A DNA stretch of 64,000 nt from Nonomuraea solani. Its GTDB lineage: Bacteria; Actinomycetota; Actinomycetes; Streptosporangiales; Streptosporangiaceae. A program made the position numbers and the translations under genes. The stretch is from contig NZ_FNVT01000026.1 of NCBI RefSeq assembly GCF_900108335.1, forward strand, positions 62,001-126,000, read 5' to 3'. Numbering within the stretch: position 1 is the stretch's first letter; each line of letters begins with the position of its first letter. Positions 35,001 to 44,010 of this stretch are shown here, piece by piece. Under the pieces are notes generated by a model that was not told the DNA's origin, ran no database searches, and saw only the letters and a list, made by a program, of their open reading frames with translations.

Positions 35001-36052
35001 TTGTTCTCGGTCTCGTCCTCGGCGGCGAAGATGCGGTCGAGGAGTTCGTCGTCGTGGTCGTCGGTGCTGGCGGGTTGTTCGGGGTTGCGGCCGAGGGTCA
35101 GGTGGGGCCAGCCTCGGTTGAGGTTGGCCAGCCGTATCCGTGTCTGCCCTGCCCTGGCTGGGGCGGGGAGCCAGACGGGACCGGCGGGGCCGTCGCCGTG
35201 GGTGGTGTGGACGGCGGTGGCGACCGGGAGGTCGCTGCTGGCGAGGAGTTTGCGCAGGTTGGTTTCTCGGGCGGGGTTGGGCAGCCAGAACAGGATGGGG
35301 GTGGTGATACCGGTGGCGTCGGTGAGGTTGCGGTAGTCGTGCAGTTTGTCGGCGACGCGTTTGAGGGTTTCGGTGCCGGTGTCGTGTTCGAGGAAGAAGT
35401 CGATCTGGTGGCCGTTGTCCTGCCAGCAGCCGTAGGCGTCCGGGCGGGCCAGGTCGCCCCACTGCTTGGCGCATTGCCGTTCTGACAACCAGGCCCGCAC
35501 GGCGGCGTGCGGGGTGTGGCGGGCATGGTGGTGCAGGTGGGAGAAGAAGTCGTTGACGCCGACCTGATGGTTCAGGCGTGAGGAGACGGCGATGGGGATG
35601 TCGGGGTTGTAGCCGAGTTCTTTGAGCGTGGTGCCGTGGCGGGCGGCCAGGGCGGCAGCTCCGGCTTTGCCGAGGGCCCAGTGGATGGGGGCCGATCCTG
35701 AGCCGTATCCGGCCCAGGGGCGGAAGCGGGTGACGGCGTTGAGCTGGAGCAGGATGGTCATGCGGGCGCGGGTGGCTTGGGCGATGGTGAAGAAGATGCG
35801 CTGTAGCTGGTGGGTGGTCAGGACGCGGTGGTGGTGCAGGTGGTCGAGGATCTGGTAGTCGCGTTCGGTCAGCCTGGCGGCGAGCGTCATCAGCGCGGTG
35901 TGGTCGAGCCGGGGCTGGGCTGCCGGGATGGGCTGAATGGTGAACCGGGACAGCTTGCGAGCTGCCGCTTGACGGGTGGCGGGCTGCTTCGCCGGCTGCT
36001 TGGCCGGCTGGCAGGTGCACGAGCAGCCGCAGGGCTTATCGGACATGGACAT
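34997..36052 (-). CDS. Replication-relaxation family protein
   Basis: A 351-aa protein from ATG 36052 behind GGAGG. After a Cys- and Lys/Gln-rich head it has the winged-helix pattern LTERDYQILDHLHHHRVLTT, HQLQRIFF, and a second part with DFFLEHDTGTETLKRV-like residues (IDFFLEHDTGTETLKRVADK) resembling a nuclease-type core. This is the Replic_Relax family, linked to plasmid replication and relaxation in Gram-positive bacteria. As no classical relaxase is visible, it is the best candidate for origin processing. It lies between the coupling protein and NlpC/P60 genes. Confidence 0.82.
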   Translation of the reverse strand: MSMSDKPCGCSCTCQPAKQPAKQPATRQAAARKLSRFTIQPIPAAQPRLDHTALMTLAARLTERDYQILDHLHHHRVLTTHQLQRIFFTIAQATRARMTILLQLNAVTRFRPWAGYGSGSAPIHWALGKAGAAALAARHGTTLKELGYNPDIPIAVSSRLNHQVGVNDFFSHLHHHARHTPHAAVRAWLSERQCAKQWGDLARPDAYGCWQDNGHQIDFFLEHDTGTETLKRVADKLHDYRNLTDATGITTPILFWLPNPARETNLRKLLASSDLPVATAVHTTHGDGPAGPVWLPAPARAGQTRIRLANLNRGWPHLTLGRNPEQPASTDDHDDELLDRIFAAEDETENK

Positions 36053-36101
36053 GGTGAACCTCCGTGAAGTGGTTGAGCAGGACATCGGTCGGGTCGTTGG
36101 G

Positions 36102-38678
36102 TCAGGAGCGGCTGGATGCTGAGGGTGCGCCGGGGTCGCCTTCGTGAGAGGCGTGGCCGGGTGCTGTGCTTGCGGTTGGTTCGGATGCCTGGCCCTGGCC
36201 TATGTGCCGGGTGACTGTCGGTCCGGTGAACCGCTGGCGGGATGCTTGGCGGATCTCTTCTGCGCGGCCCTCGATCACCAAGGGGAGGGGTCGGGTGCGC
36301 AGGGTGAAGGCGGAGGTTTGCTGGCCGTTGATGATGAGGCGGGCGGCGGCTTGGTAGGCGCCGAGGTGGGTGAGGTCGTGCGGGCTGATCAGCGGCGCGG
36401 TGTGGTGTTTGAGCTCGGCGGCGTCTTTGGGTGAGGCGTTGAAGTAGATCTTGTTGCGGGCGTCGGCGGACAGGGCTTCGCGCAGATCGCTCGGGAGCTG
36501 GTCGAGATGCTGGTGGGCCAGAACAAGCGAGAGCCGATAGCCGCGCGCCTCGGCCAGCACGTCGTTGACGTGGCCGGGCAAATGCAAGAAATTGTGACAC
36601 TCATCGATCACCAGTGACGCGTCCGGCCGGTCGGCCTCGGACAGGTGTGAGCGGCGGGTGGCGGCTTGCCAGGTGTGGGCGAGCAGGATGGAGCCGAACA
36701 GCCGGGCCGCGTCGTCACCCAAGACGCCCTTCGGGAGCCGGGCCAGGACGAGGCCGCCTCGGTCGAGGAGCCGGCCGATGGGGACGGTGGTGTCCGGGCT
36801 GGCCAGTGCCTGCCGGACGAACGGGCGGAGCAGGACCGCGCGGAGTTTGTTCATGACGGGGCCGATGACGGTGGCTTGTCCGGCTGGGGTGAGGGCTTGG
36901 TAGGAGTCCCAGAAGCCGGTCAGCAGTTCATCGCGCAGCTCGGCCGTGGTGCGGGCGCGGAACGCCGCGTCGGTGAGCAGCCGGGGCACGTCGGCCAGGG
37001 TGGCTTTGCGGCCCAGGACGTGCGTGAGGGTGAGGCAGGTGGAGCGGAGCAGGTCATCCACCCGCGGTCCCCAGGCGGAGGAGAAGCAACGGTGGAAGAT
37101 GGTCACGACGGAGTCGACCGCGAAGGCCGGATCATGCCCGGCGAGAATATTGATCGACGGTGGCGGGGCCGCGTCTTGCGGGTCGAACACGACCGTCTTG
37201 CCGATGGCTCGCTGCGGGAGTCGGTTGAGGATGTCGGTGACCAGGTCACCCTTGGGGTCGATGACCAGGGCGCCTCGGCCTGCTGCGGCGTCGGCAAGGA
37301 CGAGGTTGGCGAGCAGGGTGGATTTGCCGACGCCGGTGCCGCCGAGCACGTGCGTGTGGTGCCGTCCGTCGGCCACCGGTAGTGCGACGGGCCGCCGTGG
37401 GCCGCTGTCGGCGTCGCCGAGGATGCGGGCGGTGCCGCCCCCGGTGGTGCGGGGTATGGCCGGGGACGGGGCGATGGGGCGGGCTCCGGCGCGGGTGATG
37501 CCGGGGGCGTCGATGTCCCAGGGCAGGTGGGCGAGCGCGGCCAGCTCGGTGACGGACAGCAGGTAGCCGCCGTCGAGGCGGCGGGAGCCGATTGCGCGGC
37601 CGGGCCGCCGGAGGCGGGCTCGGCGCAGGTACTGGTGGCCGCCGGTGAACAGGGCGAAGACGCCGGCCAGGGTGTGTGCCTCGCCTCGTAGCCAGCCGCG
37701 GACCAGAGCAGAGGCGCTTGTGCCGTTGTGGTTGCTGGTTGCCGAGGTGCTTGCGGAGCCGGGTGCGCGGCTGGTGGCGACGGCGTAGCGGATGGCGACG
37801 GTGTAGCGCGGCTGACCGGCCTTGGCCAGGATGGTGCGGATCTGTTCGGCGCGTTCGGGGAAGTCACGGGCCAGATCGCCCGTGCGGTGGTGGTCGCGGC
37901 TGCTGGTGGGCAGGGGCAGGATCGCGTCGAAGACGCGGCCGAGGTGGTGGCGGCTGCCGCCGCCGCGCAGGTGGGCGGCTGCCTGGTAGGCGTGCCGCAG
38001 CCGTCTGCCGGTGGTCGGCCGGGCCAGGATCTGGACGACGGCGTGCTCGCCGTCGCGCAGTCCGCCCATGGCTTCCAGCAGGGAGCGGACGGGGTCATGG
38101 TCGTGGTCGGTCTTGAGCGGGAAATGCTCGGGCGCGGCCAGGACCAGTCGCCCGCCCGCGACCTCCGCCCCCATCGGGAGGGGCGAGGCGGCAGGGCTGG
38201 TGGTGGTAGTCGCGCCCGGCCAGGCGGCCTGGATGGCCTTCTCCACGATGCCGGGCGGGATGCTGCCGGGCACCCACAGGCGGATGCGGACTCCGGCGTC
38301 GCTGCCGCAGTACTCCCACACCAGATGCGGCTGGCCGGTGAAGAAGCGTTTCCACGCGGGCCGCAGGAGCCCGACGAGCTGGCGCCACAGCACCACGGCG
38401 CCCTCGGGATCGCTGCGCGGTGGGCTGGAGATCTCGATGAGCCGGGCTTGGGGTGCCATGTCGGCGTGCTGCAGCCAGCCGAGCAGGTACCGCACCACAG
38501 CAGCCACTGCCCACACCACCCCGACGGCCGCCGCGAGGCGGGGGCCGTAGGTGAGGGCGAGTTTGGGCAGCCGGGCGGGTAGCTCGGCCAGGAAGTCCAG
38601 GGTTTCCCGAACGTCTCGTTCGTCGATGCCGCACAGCAGGCACGGCTCATCCTTGCTGGGTGTCGGGTTGGGCGTCAT
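36102..38678 (-). CDS. VirD4-like type IV coupling protein (conjugative ATPase)
   Basis: An 858-aa protein. A short Cys-rich head (CLLCGIDERD) is followed by membrane segments (AAAVGVVWAVAAVVRYLLGW). The motor domain has Walker A GGTGVGKST near residue 445 and Walker B SLVIDECHNF near residue 687, plus the Q-rich LAHQHLDQLPSD sensor. It would bring the DNA-protein complex to the channel and power transfer. The ATG overlaps the VirB4 stop (ATGA). The length is larger than E. coli-type TraD but usual for actinobacterial T4SS elements. Confidence 0.88.
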   Translation of the reverse strand: MTPNPTPSKDEPCLLCGIDERDVRETLDFLAELPARLPKLALTYGPRLAAAVGVVWAVAAVVRYLLGWLQHADMAPQARLIEISSPPRSDPEGAVVLWRQLVGLLRPAWKRFFTGQPHLVWEYCGSDAGVRIRLWVPGSIPPGIVEKAIQAAWPGATTTTSPAASPLPMGAEVAGGRLVLAAPEHFPLKTDHDHDPVRSLLEAMGGLRDGEHAVVQILARPTTGRRLRHAYQAAAHLRGGGSRHHLGRVFDAILPLPTSSRDHHRTGDLARDFPERAEQIRTILAKAGQPRYTVAIRYAVATSRAPGSASTSATSNHNGTSASALVRGWLRGEAHTLAGVFALFTGGHQYLRRARLRRPGRAIGSRRLDGGYLLSVTELAALAHLPWDIDAPGITRAGARPIAPSPAIPRTTGGGTARILGDADSGPRRPVALPVADGRHHTHVLGGTGVGKSTLLANLVLADAAAGRGALVIDPKGDLVTDILNRLPQRAIGKTVVFDPQDAAPPPSINILAGHDPAFAVDSVVTIFHRCFSSAWGPRVDDLLRSTCLTLTHVLGRKATLADVPRLLTDAAFRARTTAELRDELLTGFWDSYQALTPAGQATVIGPVMNKLRAVLLRPFVRQALASPDTTVPIGRLLDRGGLVLARLPKGVLGDDAARLFGSILLAHTWQAATRRSHLSEADRPDASLVIDECHNFLHLPGHVNDVLAEARGYRLSLVLAHQHLDQLPSDLREALSADARNKIYFNASPKDAAELKHHTAPLISPHDLTHLGAYQAAARLIINGQQTSAFTLRTRPLPLVIEGRAEEIRQASRQRFTGPTVTRHIGQGQASEPTASTAPGHASHEGDPGAPSASSRS

Positions 38679-40546
38679 AGCGGGTCGCTCTCCTCGTTGT
38701 CGTTCTGGCTGGTGGTGATCTCGGTGAAATCGGGCGGGCCGGGTGGTGGCGCGGCGTGCGCCTGGAGCAGGCGGGGCTGATCGTGCTGACCAGGCAGGTC
38801 GAGTTCGGCGAGGACCTTCGGGTCGGTCGTGGCCAGCGCCTCCTCCGAAGGCGAAGCGACAATGCTCAGAGCGGTCCGACGCGCGGGGCCTGCGACCAAG
38901 AGCGCCTCGCCACGCTCGGCGGTGAGCAGGAACTGGCGCTCGCCGTCGGTCAGGTCGAAGGCGTCGCCGACCGCGCCGATGGCCTGCGGGGCTTGGCGCA
39001 GCAGGATCTGGCCGGCGGCGTTGGCCACGATCGCCTGGCCCAGTTCCGAGCCGAGCAGGTCGGCGGCGTCCTGGGTGACGACGGCGAGCCCGGCCCAGTG
39101 CTTGCGGGCTGCTTTCGCCATCCGGAACAGGAAGCGGGCGCCCTCGGGCTCCTTCATCAGCAGCCAGGCCTCGTCCACCACAACGAGCCGCTTGCGGCGG
39201 TCGCGCGGGTTGGCCACCCGCCGCCAGATGGCATCCAGCGCCAGCAGCGTGCCGACCGCTTTCATCTCTTCGGGCAGGTCGCGCAGACAGAAGACGGTCA
39301 AGTGCCCCGAGGGGTGAGTGGTGGTGGGGCCATCGAACAGCTCGCGGTAGGAGCCCGTCACGTAGGGGGCGAACTGCACGGCCAGCTCGGCCTCCGGGGA
39401 ATCGGCTGCTTGTCCGCTTCCGGTCAGGGTGGCGACCAGATCGGCCAGGAGCGGTGCGGGCCTGCTCCAGGTGGCGGGTTCACGGGTGATCCCGGCAGCC
39501 TGGTAGGTGGCGATGATCGCGGAATCCAGGACCGCGCGTGTCTGCGCGGTGAGCGGTGCGCCACCGAGCATGGTGGCGCACAGGGTTTGCAGGAACATGG
39601 CCCGCCGGGACAGCACGTCATCGTGGGGGCCGTAGCTGGCGGGCAGGTCGAAGGGGTTCCAGCGCACCCCGGCGGCGCCGAGCCGCAGGCAGGTGCCGCC
39701 GACCGCGCAGGCGAGGCGCGCGTATTCGTCTTCGGGGTCGGCGACCGCGACCTCGACCCCTTGATAGAGCAAGCGGAGGGCTTCGAGTTTGGTGAAGAAG
39801 CTCTTGCCAGCGCCGGAGCGGGCCAGGACGACGGAGTTGTGGTTGTCCTGGGCGAAGCGGTCCCACACGACGACGCCGGAGCTGGTGGCGCTCAGCCCGT
39901 ACAGCACCCCGGTCTCGCCGACGGTCGTGGCGAGGTCGGGCGAGGTGAACGGGAAGGCCGCGGCCAGCGCCGTGGTGTTGAACGTGCGTGTGGCGTTGAG
40001 GGAGTCCACGCCCAAGGGCAGCGTCGTGGTCCAGCCCTGCAAGGCGCGGAACGTCGCCGGTTGGGCATCGAGCAGCAGCGATGATGCCAGCGCCCGGACG
40101 CGCTCCACCTCGGCGGCCAGCTCGGGTTCTGTGGCGGCGTGGATGGTGAGGTAGAGGCCGACCTTGAACAGGCGGCCGTGGCCTCGGGCGAGCTGGTCGG
40201 CCAGGTGGGTGGCGTCGTCGGCGGCGGCTTCGGCGGCGAAGTCGGCGAGCCTGCCATGCTGGGCGTCGGAGCGGCTGGCCGATTCCAGGCGGGCGAGCTG
40301 GCGGCGCAGCCGCATGGCCGCGACCTGCTGCGGGATCGGCTCGATGTGCAGGGAGACGTCGAGGTGGCCGGGGTAGGTGAGCAAGGGCTCGAGCCATCCT
40401 GCGCCGACCTCGCGCGGGTAGCCGGTGACGGCGAACGACGCGCAGACCGCGCTGGGCAACGTCAAGGTCCGGACGCCGACATGCGCCGACCCAGGGTGAG
40501 CGAGAGCGCTGGGCTGGTGGTCGCGGTTGCGGCGGCGTAGTTTCAC
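38675..40546 (-). CDS. VirB4-like T4SS ATPase
   Basis: A 623-aa protein from GTG 40546, overlapping the PrgI-family stop; longer upstream extensions in frame are rejected. Walker A ARSGAGKSFFTKLE lies near residue 240 and Walker B RLVVVDEAWLLM near residue 452; a VTQDAADLL sensor follows. The N-terminal third (LEPLLTYPGHLDVSLHIEPI) is the VirB4/CagE N domain. It energises channel and pilus assembly at the inner face of the membrane. Confidence 0.88.
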   Translation of the reverse strand: MKLRRRNRDHQPSALAHPGSAHVGVRTLTLPSAVCASFAVTGYPREVGAGWLEPLLTYPGHLDVSLHIEPIPQQVAAMRLRRQLARLESASRSDAQHGRLADFAAEAAADDATHLADQLARGHGRLFKVGLYLTIHAATEPELAAEVERVRALASSLLLDAQPATFRALQGWTTTLPLGVDSLNATRTFNTTALAAAFPFTSPDLATTVGETGVLYGLSATSSGVVVWDRFAQDNHNSVVLARSGAGKSFFTKLEALRLLYQGVEVAVADPEDEYARLACAVGGTCLRLGAAGVRWNPFDLPASYGPHDDVLSRRAMFLQTLCATMLGGAPLTAQTRAVLDSAIIATYQAAGITREPATWSRPAPLLADLVATLTGSGQAADSPEAELAVQFAPYVTGSYRELFDGPTTTHPSGHLTVFCLRDLPEEMKAVGTLLALDAIWRRVANPRDRRKRLVVVDEAWLLMKEPEGARFLFRMAKAARKHWAGLAVVTQDAADLLGSELGQAIVANAAGQILLRQAPQAIGAVGDAFDLTDGERQFLLTAERGEALLVAGPARRTALSIVASPSEEALATTDPKVLAELDLPGQHDQPRLLQAHAAPPPGPPDFTEITTSQNDNEESDPL

Positions 40547-41499
40547 GGTGTGCTCCCGGTGGTTGAGGTGATCAGTTCGTCGGGCAGGGCCTGGCCGAGC
40601 GGGTGCCGGCCGCCTGGGTCGAGGCACTCGGCCAGCGCCTGGCCGGCTTGGTCGGCGTCGAGGACGCGGGTGGCGATGCCGAGTGCGGCGAGGCTGCGTT
40701 CGGCTTCTGCGGCTCGGCGTAGGACGACGGCGGCGCTGGCGTCCCGGCGTACGGCGCGGCGTCCCTGGTGGGTGGTGGGGTGGTCGCGGAGTACGACGAG
40801 CACCTGCCGCATCAGCAGCTCGCGCGAGTCGTTCAGCTCGGCCAGGTAGTCGGCGTGTTCGCGGGCGGCTGCGGCCAGGGCGGCGTGTGGCAGCACCTGT
40901 GCCTGCTGTTCGATGGTCTCGATCAGGTCGGACAGGTCGGCGGGGCGGGCGCGGGCGAGGATCTGCACGGGCGCTTCGAGTGAGTTCAGCCACCGCCCGA
41001 ACGCCCCGACCAGGGCCGTCTGTTCGCTGGTGGTGCGCAGGTGGAAGGACAGGGTGCTGGTCTCCACCAGTACCGCGACCCCTCCGTCAGCCAACTCGAG
41101 GGCGCCGTCGGTGCGGATCGCCCGCACCGGCAGGCGCAGCGGGGCGGGCAGCGTGCCTCGCAGGCGGCACCACCGGGGCGGCTCGGCGATCCCCTCGGGC
41201 GCCGATACGAGTCGTTTGCGGGCGCGGGTGTGGAGCAGGGCTGCCAGGGCGAAGCGGTCCAGGCTGAGTCCGTCGCGTCGGCCGAGCGCGATGGTCAGGC
41301 CGAGCGCCAGCAGCGGGAGCATGATGGCGGCCAGGATGATGACGGGCAGGAGCTGGTGGAACAGGTAGTAGATGGCGGCGGCGATGCCGCCGGTCAGGGT
41401 GATGATGAGGATCTGCCGGAAGCTCAGCCCATACATGATCTTGTCAGGGGAATTAAGATCGGCGGGAATGTTCATGATCAAGGGTTCGGGCTCGTTCAC
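40543..41499 (-). CDS. PrgI-family mating-pair formation membrane protein
   Basis: A 318-aa protein with GTG start at 41499 overlapping the trbL stop; ATG 41475 is an alternative. The N-terminus has two membrane helices (ILIITLTGGIAAAIYYLFHQ and LPVIILAAIMLPLLALGLTI) after a NIPADLNSPDKIMYGLSFRQ segment, the PrgI/TcpE-like signature. The rest is a soluble alpha/beta region. In Gram-positive T4SS operons this gene precedes the VirB4 ATPase and anchors it to the membrane. Confidence 0.82.
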   Translation of the reverse strand: MNEPEPLIMNIPADLNSPDKIMYGLSFRQILIITLTGGIAAAIYYLFHQLLPVIILAAIMLPLLALGLTIALGRRDGLSLDRFALAALLHTRARKRLVSAPEGIAEPPRWCRLRGTLPAPLRLPVRAIRTDGALELADGGVAVLVETSTLSFHLRTTSEQTALVGAFGRWLNSLEAPVQILARARPADLSDLIETIEQQAQVLPHAALAAAAREHADYLAELNDSRELLMRQVLVVLRDHPTTHQGRRAVRRDASAAVVLRRAAEAERSLAALGIATRVLDADQAGQALAECLDPGGRHPLGQALPDELITSTTGSTP

Positions 41500-43283
41500 T
41501 GGCTGTCCTTCCTGCGCGTCTGGCGGGGTGGCGGGTCAAGGCGGAGCTGGAGTTGCCGGGGCCGGGCGGGTCGGGTGGGCATGCCGGGCAGCATGGGTTG
41601 CGCCCAGGGCGGGCGCGGGCGGATCCAGCGTCCGGTTGGCGGGGCCGGGGTGGGCGGTGTGGGTGGGCGTGCGGCGCGGGTGACTGGAAACGGCAGCGCC
41701 AGTTGGCGTCCCCGCGCGGCTGCCGATCCGGTCCGTCGCGAGCCCGATGGCGATGCAGCGGGTGGAAGATGGAGCGGCAACTGGAGTTGCTGGTGGCCGC
41801 GCGGTGCGGCCGGGGTGGGTGTGTTCACTGGTGGTGTTCCTGTCGTGGTGGTGGGTCCGCTGGTGGGCTGTGTTCCGTGTGGTCCGCCTCGTGGGCGAGG
41901 TGGTGCGGGGCCGCGCCGTGTGCCGCCTGCGGGGCCGGGCGGGCGGCGGCGTTGGCGCTGGTGCGTGGTTGGAGCGTTCCGGGTGGCGGTGCGGGCGGCC
42001 TTGCCGCTTCTGGTCAGGGCGGTTTTGGCCAGGCCGAGGGTCTTGTAGACGATCAGCGCTTTGACCAGGCGGCCGAGAAGCTGGGGTTGGGAGGGTTGCC
42101 AGACGGAGCGGGCGACCCAGCCGGGGATTTTGATCAGGATGAACAGCAGGCCGATCAGCACCAGGGCGTCGATGGCGCGCGTGACGATCGGTTTCACGGC
42201 GGCCAGGGCGGGGTCGCTGGCGGGGGTGGTGAAGGCGTCGGTGGCGTCGGTGAAGTACACCTTGAACGCCAGGATGAGGACCAGCGCCTGCAGCACTTGC
42301 ATGATCAGGACGCCGGTGAAGGCGCGCCACCACAGCCGGGCGATGTGCTCGGTCTGCGGCAGCGCGTGGCACAGCAGCGCCAATGGCGCGGCGATGATCA
42401 GGAACAGCAGCAGCGCGATGCGGACGATCGCGATGAAGGCCAGGATGAGGCCCATCACCACGGCCAGGCCGATCATCCAGATCAGGAACATCTGCGGCGC
42501 CTGCAACTGCCCCAGCGGGTTGGCCAGCTTGTTGGCGAGCAGGTCACCGGCCCGCCGCCCGTCCACCCCGTCCTCAAGCAGCGCGCCGACCAGACCGTTG
42601 GCCAGATCGATGGCGTACTCGCAAAGGGTGAGCGAGAAGTTGAGTCCGATGGCGGCGACCACCACGCGCGGGATGACCTCGGCAGCGGTGGTGGAGCTCT
42701 GCACGCTGCCGTACGCCATCACGATCACACCTGCGGCCAGCACGAACAGCGCCAGCAGCGCGTTGGCCACCACCCGCACATGCGCCGACAGCTCCTGAAC
42801 CCGCGCCACCATCGAGGGCGGCGGCGAGGACAGCAGCAGGGTGCCGACGGTTTGGAAGGCGGGCTGGATGGCCTCGGTGACGATCAGGCCGAACCAGCCG
42901 TTCAACGCCCGGTTGATCTTGCAGCCGAAATCCAGCCACCCGCACTCCTCCGCCTGCCCGGCTTGCTCGGGTTCTGGTGCCGGAGTCGGTTTCGAGAAGG
43001 GAGCCGTGGGCTCGGTGCTCGGGATCGGCTGGACCGGTGGCGTCAGCATCGGCCCGGTCGGTGCCGTGGGCGTCGAGGCCGGTCTCGGCGCGGGCGTGGC
43101 GGGCGGTGCGGGTTGTGAGTTGGCCGTGGGCGAGGGTGCGGGTGGCTCGGGTTCTGCGGCAGCCGACGTGGCCGTAACGGTGAGGGTGATGGCGATGATC
43201 GTGAGGATCCGCGCCATGCCACGCCAGGCGATGGCCAGGAGCATGCCTGCCCGGTGCAGGCGCGGTGGTGGGTGGCGGGTCAC
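41496..43283 (-). CDS. TrbL/VirB6-like channel protein with long Pro-rich tail
   Basis: A 595-aa protein. A signal-like N-terminus (ILTIIAITLTVTATSAAAEP) is followed by a Pro/Thr-rich stretch, a CGWLDFGCKIN segment, then about six membrane helices (ANALLALFVLAAGVIVMAYG; LIWMIGLAVVMGLILAFIAI; VLQALVLILAFKVYF). The last 170 residues are Pro/Arg/Gln-rich, cytoplasmic and probably disordered. This is the polytopic TrbL/VirB6 subunit of the mating channel. The start is 3 bp past the pilin-like stop. Confidence 0.85.
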   Translation of the reverse strand: MTRHPPPRLHRAGMLLAIAWRGMARILTIIAITLTVTATSAAAEPEPPAPSPTANSQPAPPATPAPRPASTPTAPTGPMLTPPVQPIPSTEPTAPFSKPTPAPEPEQAGQAEECGWLDFGCKINRALNGWFGLIVTEAIQPAFQTVGTLLLSSPPPSMVARVQELSAHVRVVANALLALFVLAAGVIVMAYGSVQSSTTAAEVIPRVVVAAIGLNFSLTLCEYAIDLANGLVGALLEDGVDGRRAGDLLANKLANPLGQLQAPQMFLIWMIGLAVVMGLILAFIAIVRIALLLFLIIAAPLALLCHALPQTEHIARLWWRAFTGVLIMQVLQALVLILAFKVYFTDATDAFTTPASDPALAAVKPIVTRAIDALVLIGLLFILIKIPGWVARSVWQPSQPQLLGRLVKALIVYKTLGLAKTALTRSGKAARTATRNAPTTHQRQRRRPPGPAGGTRRGPAPPRPRGGPHGTQPTSGPTTTTGTPPVNTPTPAAPRGHQQLQLPLHLPPAASPSGSRRTGSAAARGRQLALPFPVTRAARPPTPPTPAPPTGRWIRPRPPWAQPMLPGMPTRPARPRQLQLRLDPPPRQTRRKDSQ

Positions 43284-43285
43284 GG

Positions 43286-43708
43286 TCAGGCTCCGACGAT
43301 GCTTTTGAGGATGGTGACGAAGAGCGGCGCCAGGACGGCGATGCCGTAGCCGAGGGCGGCGTAGCGCAGGGTCTTCTTGGCCGCTTCGACTTCGCCGGGG
43401 TCGCCGCCGGCCAGGATGTAGCGCACCCCGCCGACGGTCAGGAACAGGGTGGCGAGGGCGACGAGTAGGCCGACGATGACGTTGCGCAGGTTGTCGATCA
43501 CCGCGTTCAGTGAGGCGGGCGCGGCCAGAACCTGACCGGAGAAAGAGACGGCGGCAGGGCTGGAGATGCGGGTGGTGGCGGCGTGGGCGATGGCGTATTC
43601 GACCAAGATGCCCAGGACGATGCCGCCGAGGATGGTCACGGCGATGAGCAGGACTTTGCAGCTGTGGGCCTGGGACGATGGGCTGGTGTGGCGCTGGCGG
43701 GATGTCAT
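43286..43708 (-). CDS. Pilin-like small membrane protein (VirB2/TrbC type)
   Basis: A 140-aa protein. Hydrophobic helices lie at residues 18-42 (VLLIAVTILGGIVLGILVEY), 70-98 (NVIVGLLVALATLFLTVGGV) and 115-138 (ALGYGIAVLAPLFVTILKSI), separated by a short GGDPGEVEAAKK loop. This matches VirB2/TrbC-type pilin subunits that open Gram-positive T4SS operons. It is the first gene of the minus-strand transfer operon. Confidence 0.78.
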   Translation of the reverse strand: MTSRQRHTSPSSQAHSCKVLLIAVTILGGIVLGILVEYAIAHAATTRISSPAAVSFSGQVLAAPASLNAVIDNLRNVIVGLLVALATLFLTVGGVRYILAGGDPGEVEAAKKTLRYAALGYGIAVLAPLFVTILKSIVGA

Positions 43709-44010
43709 GTGCTGTCTCCTGGAACGGGTTGGGCTGGGTGTGTTGGGTGGTGCGGGTGAGGTGGCGGCGCGGAGGTGCCGGGCCCGGCGCGGGGCCGGTG
43801 GGCGTCCTCCTTCGGCGAGTGAGTGTGGGTGGGCTGGGCCGGGTGACAGGGACCGGTGACCAGGTACGGGTCCCGCTGCCGGGCCGGGCGCCTTCCGCGC
43901 TGCCTTCTCAGTGGTTAAAAGACCTGGGTGAAAGGCCGAGTTAGGACATCGGGGCCAGCGGATTTTGCGTGATCTTTGCTGGCCGCGCGCCGTCGACCCT
44001 GGTGCGATCG
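43709..44010. other. 302-bp promoter region of the transfer operon
   Basis: No gene. It should contain the transfer operon promoter, reading left. A stretch near 43855-43895 (GGGACCGGTGACCAGGTACGGGTCCC) has partial dyad symmetry, GGGACC against GGGTCCC, and could be an operator; I do not score it separately. Confidence 0.4.

Noticed and set aside
38756..40084. A 442-codon plus-strand ORF opposite the VirB4-like gene, and 41553-43118 opposite trbL
   Set aside because: The minus strand carries complete ATPase and membrane-protein motifs with coupled starts and stops; the plus-strand frames are low-complexity.
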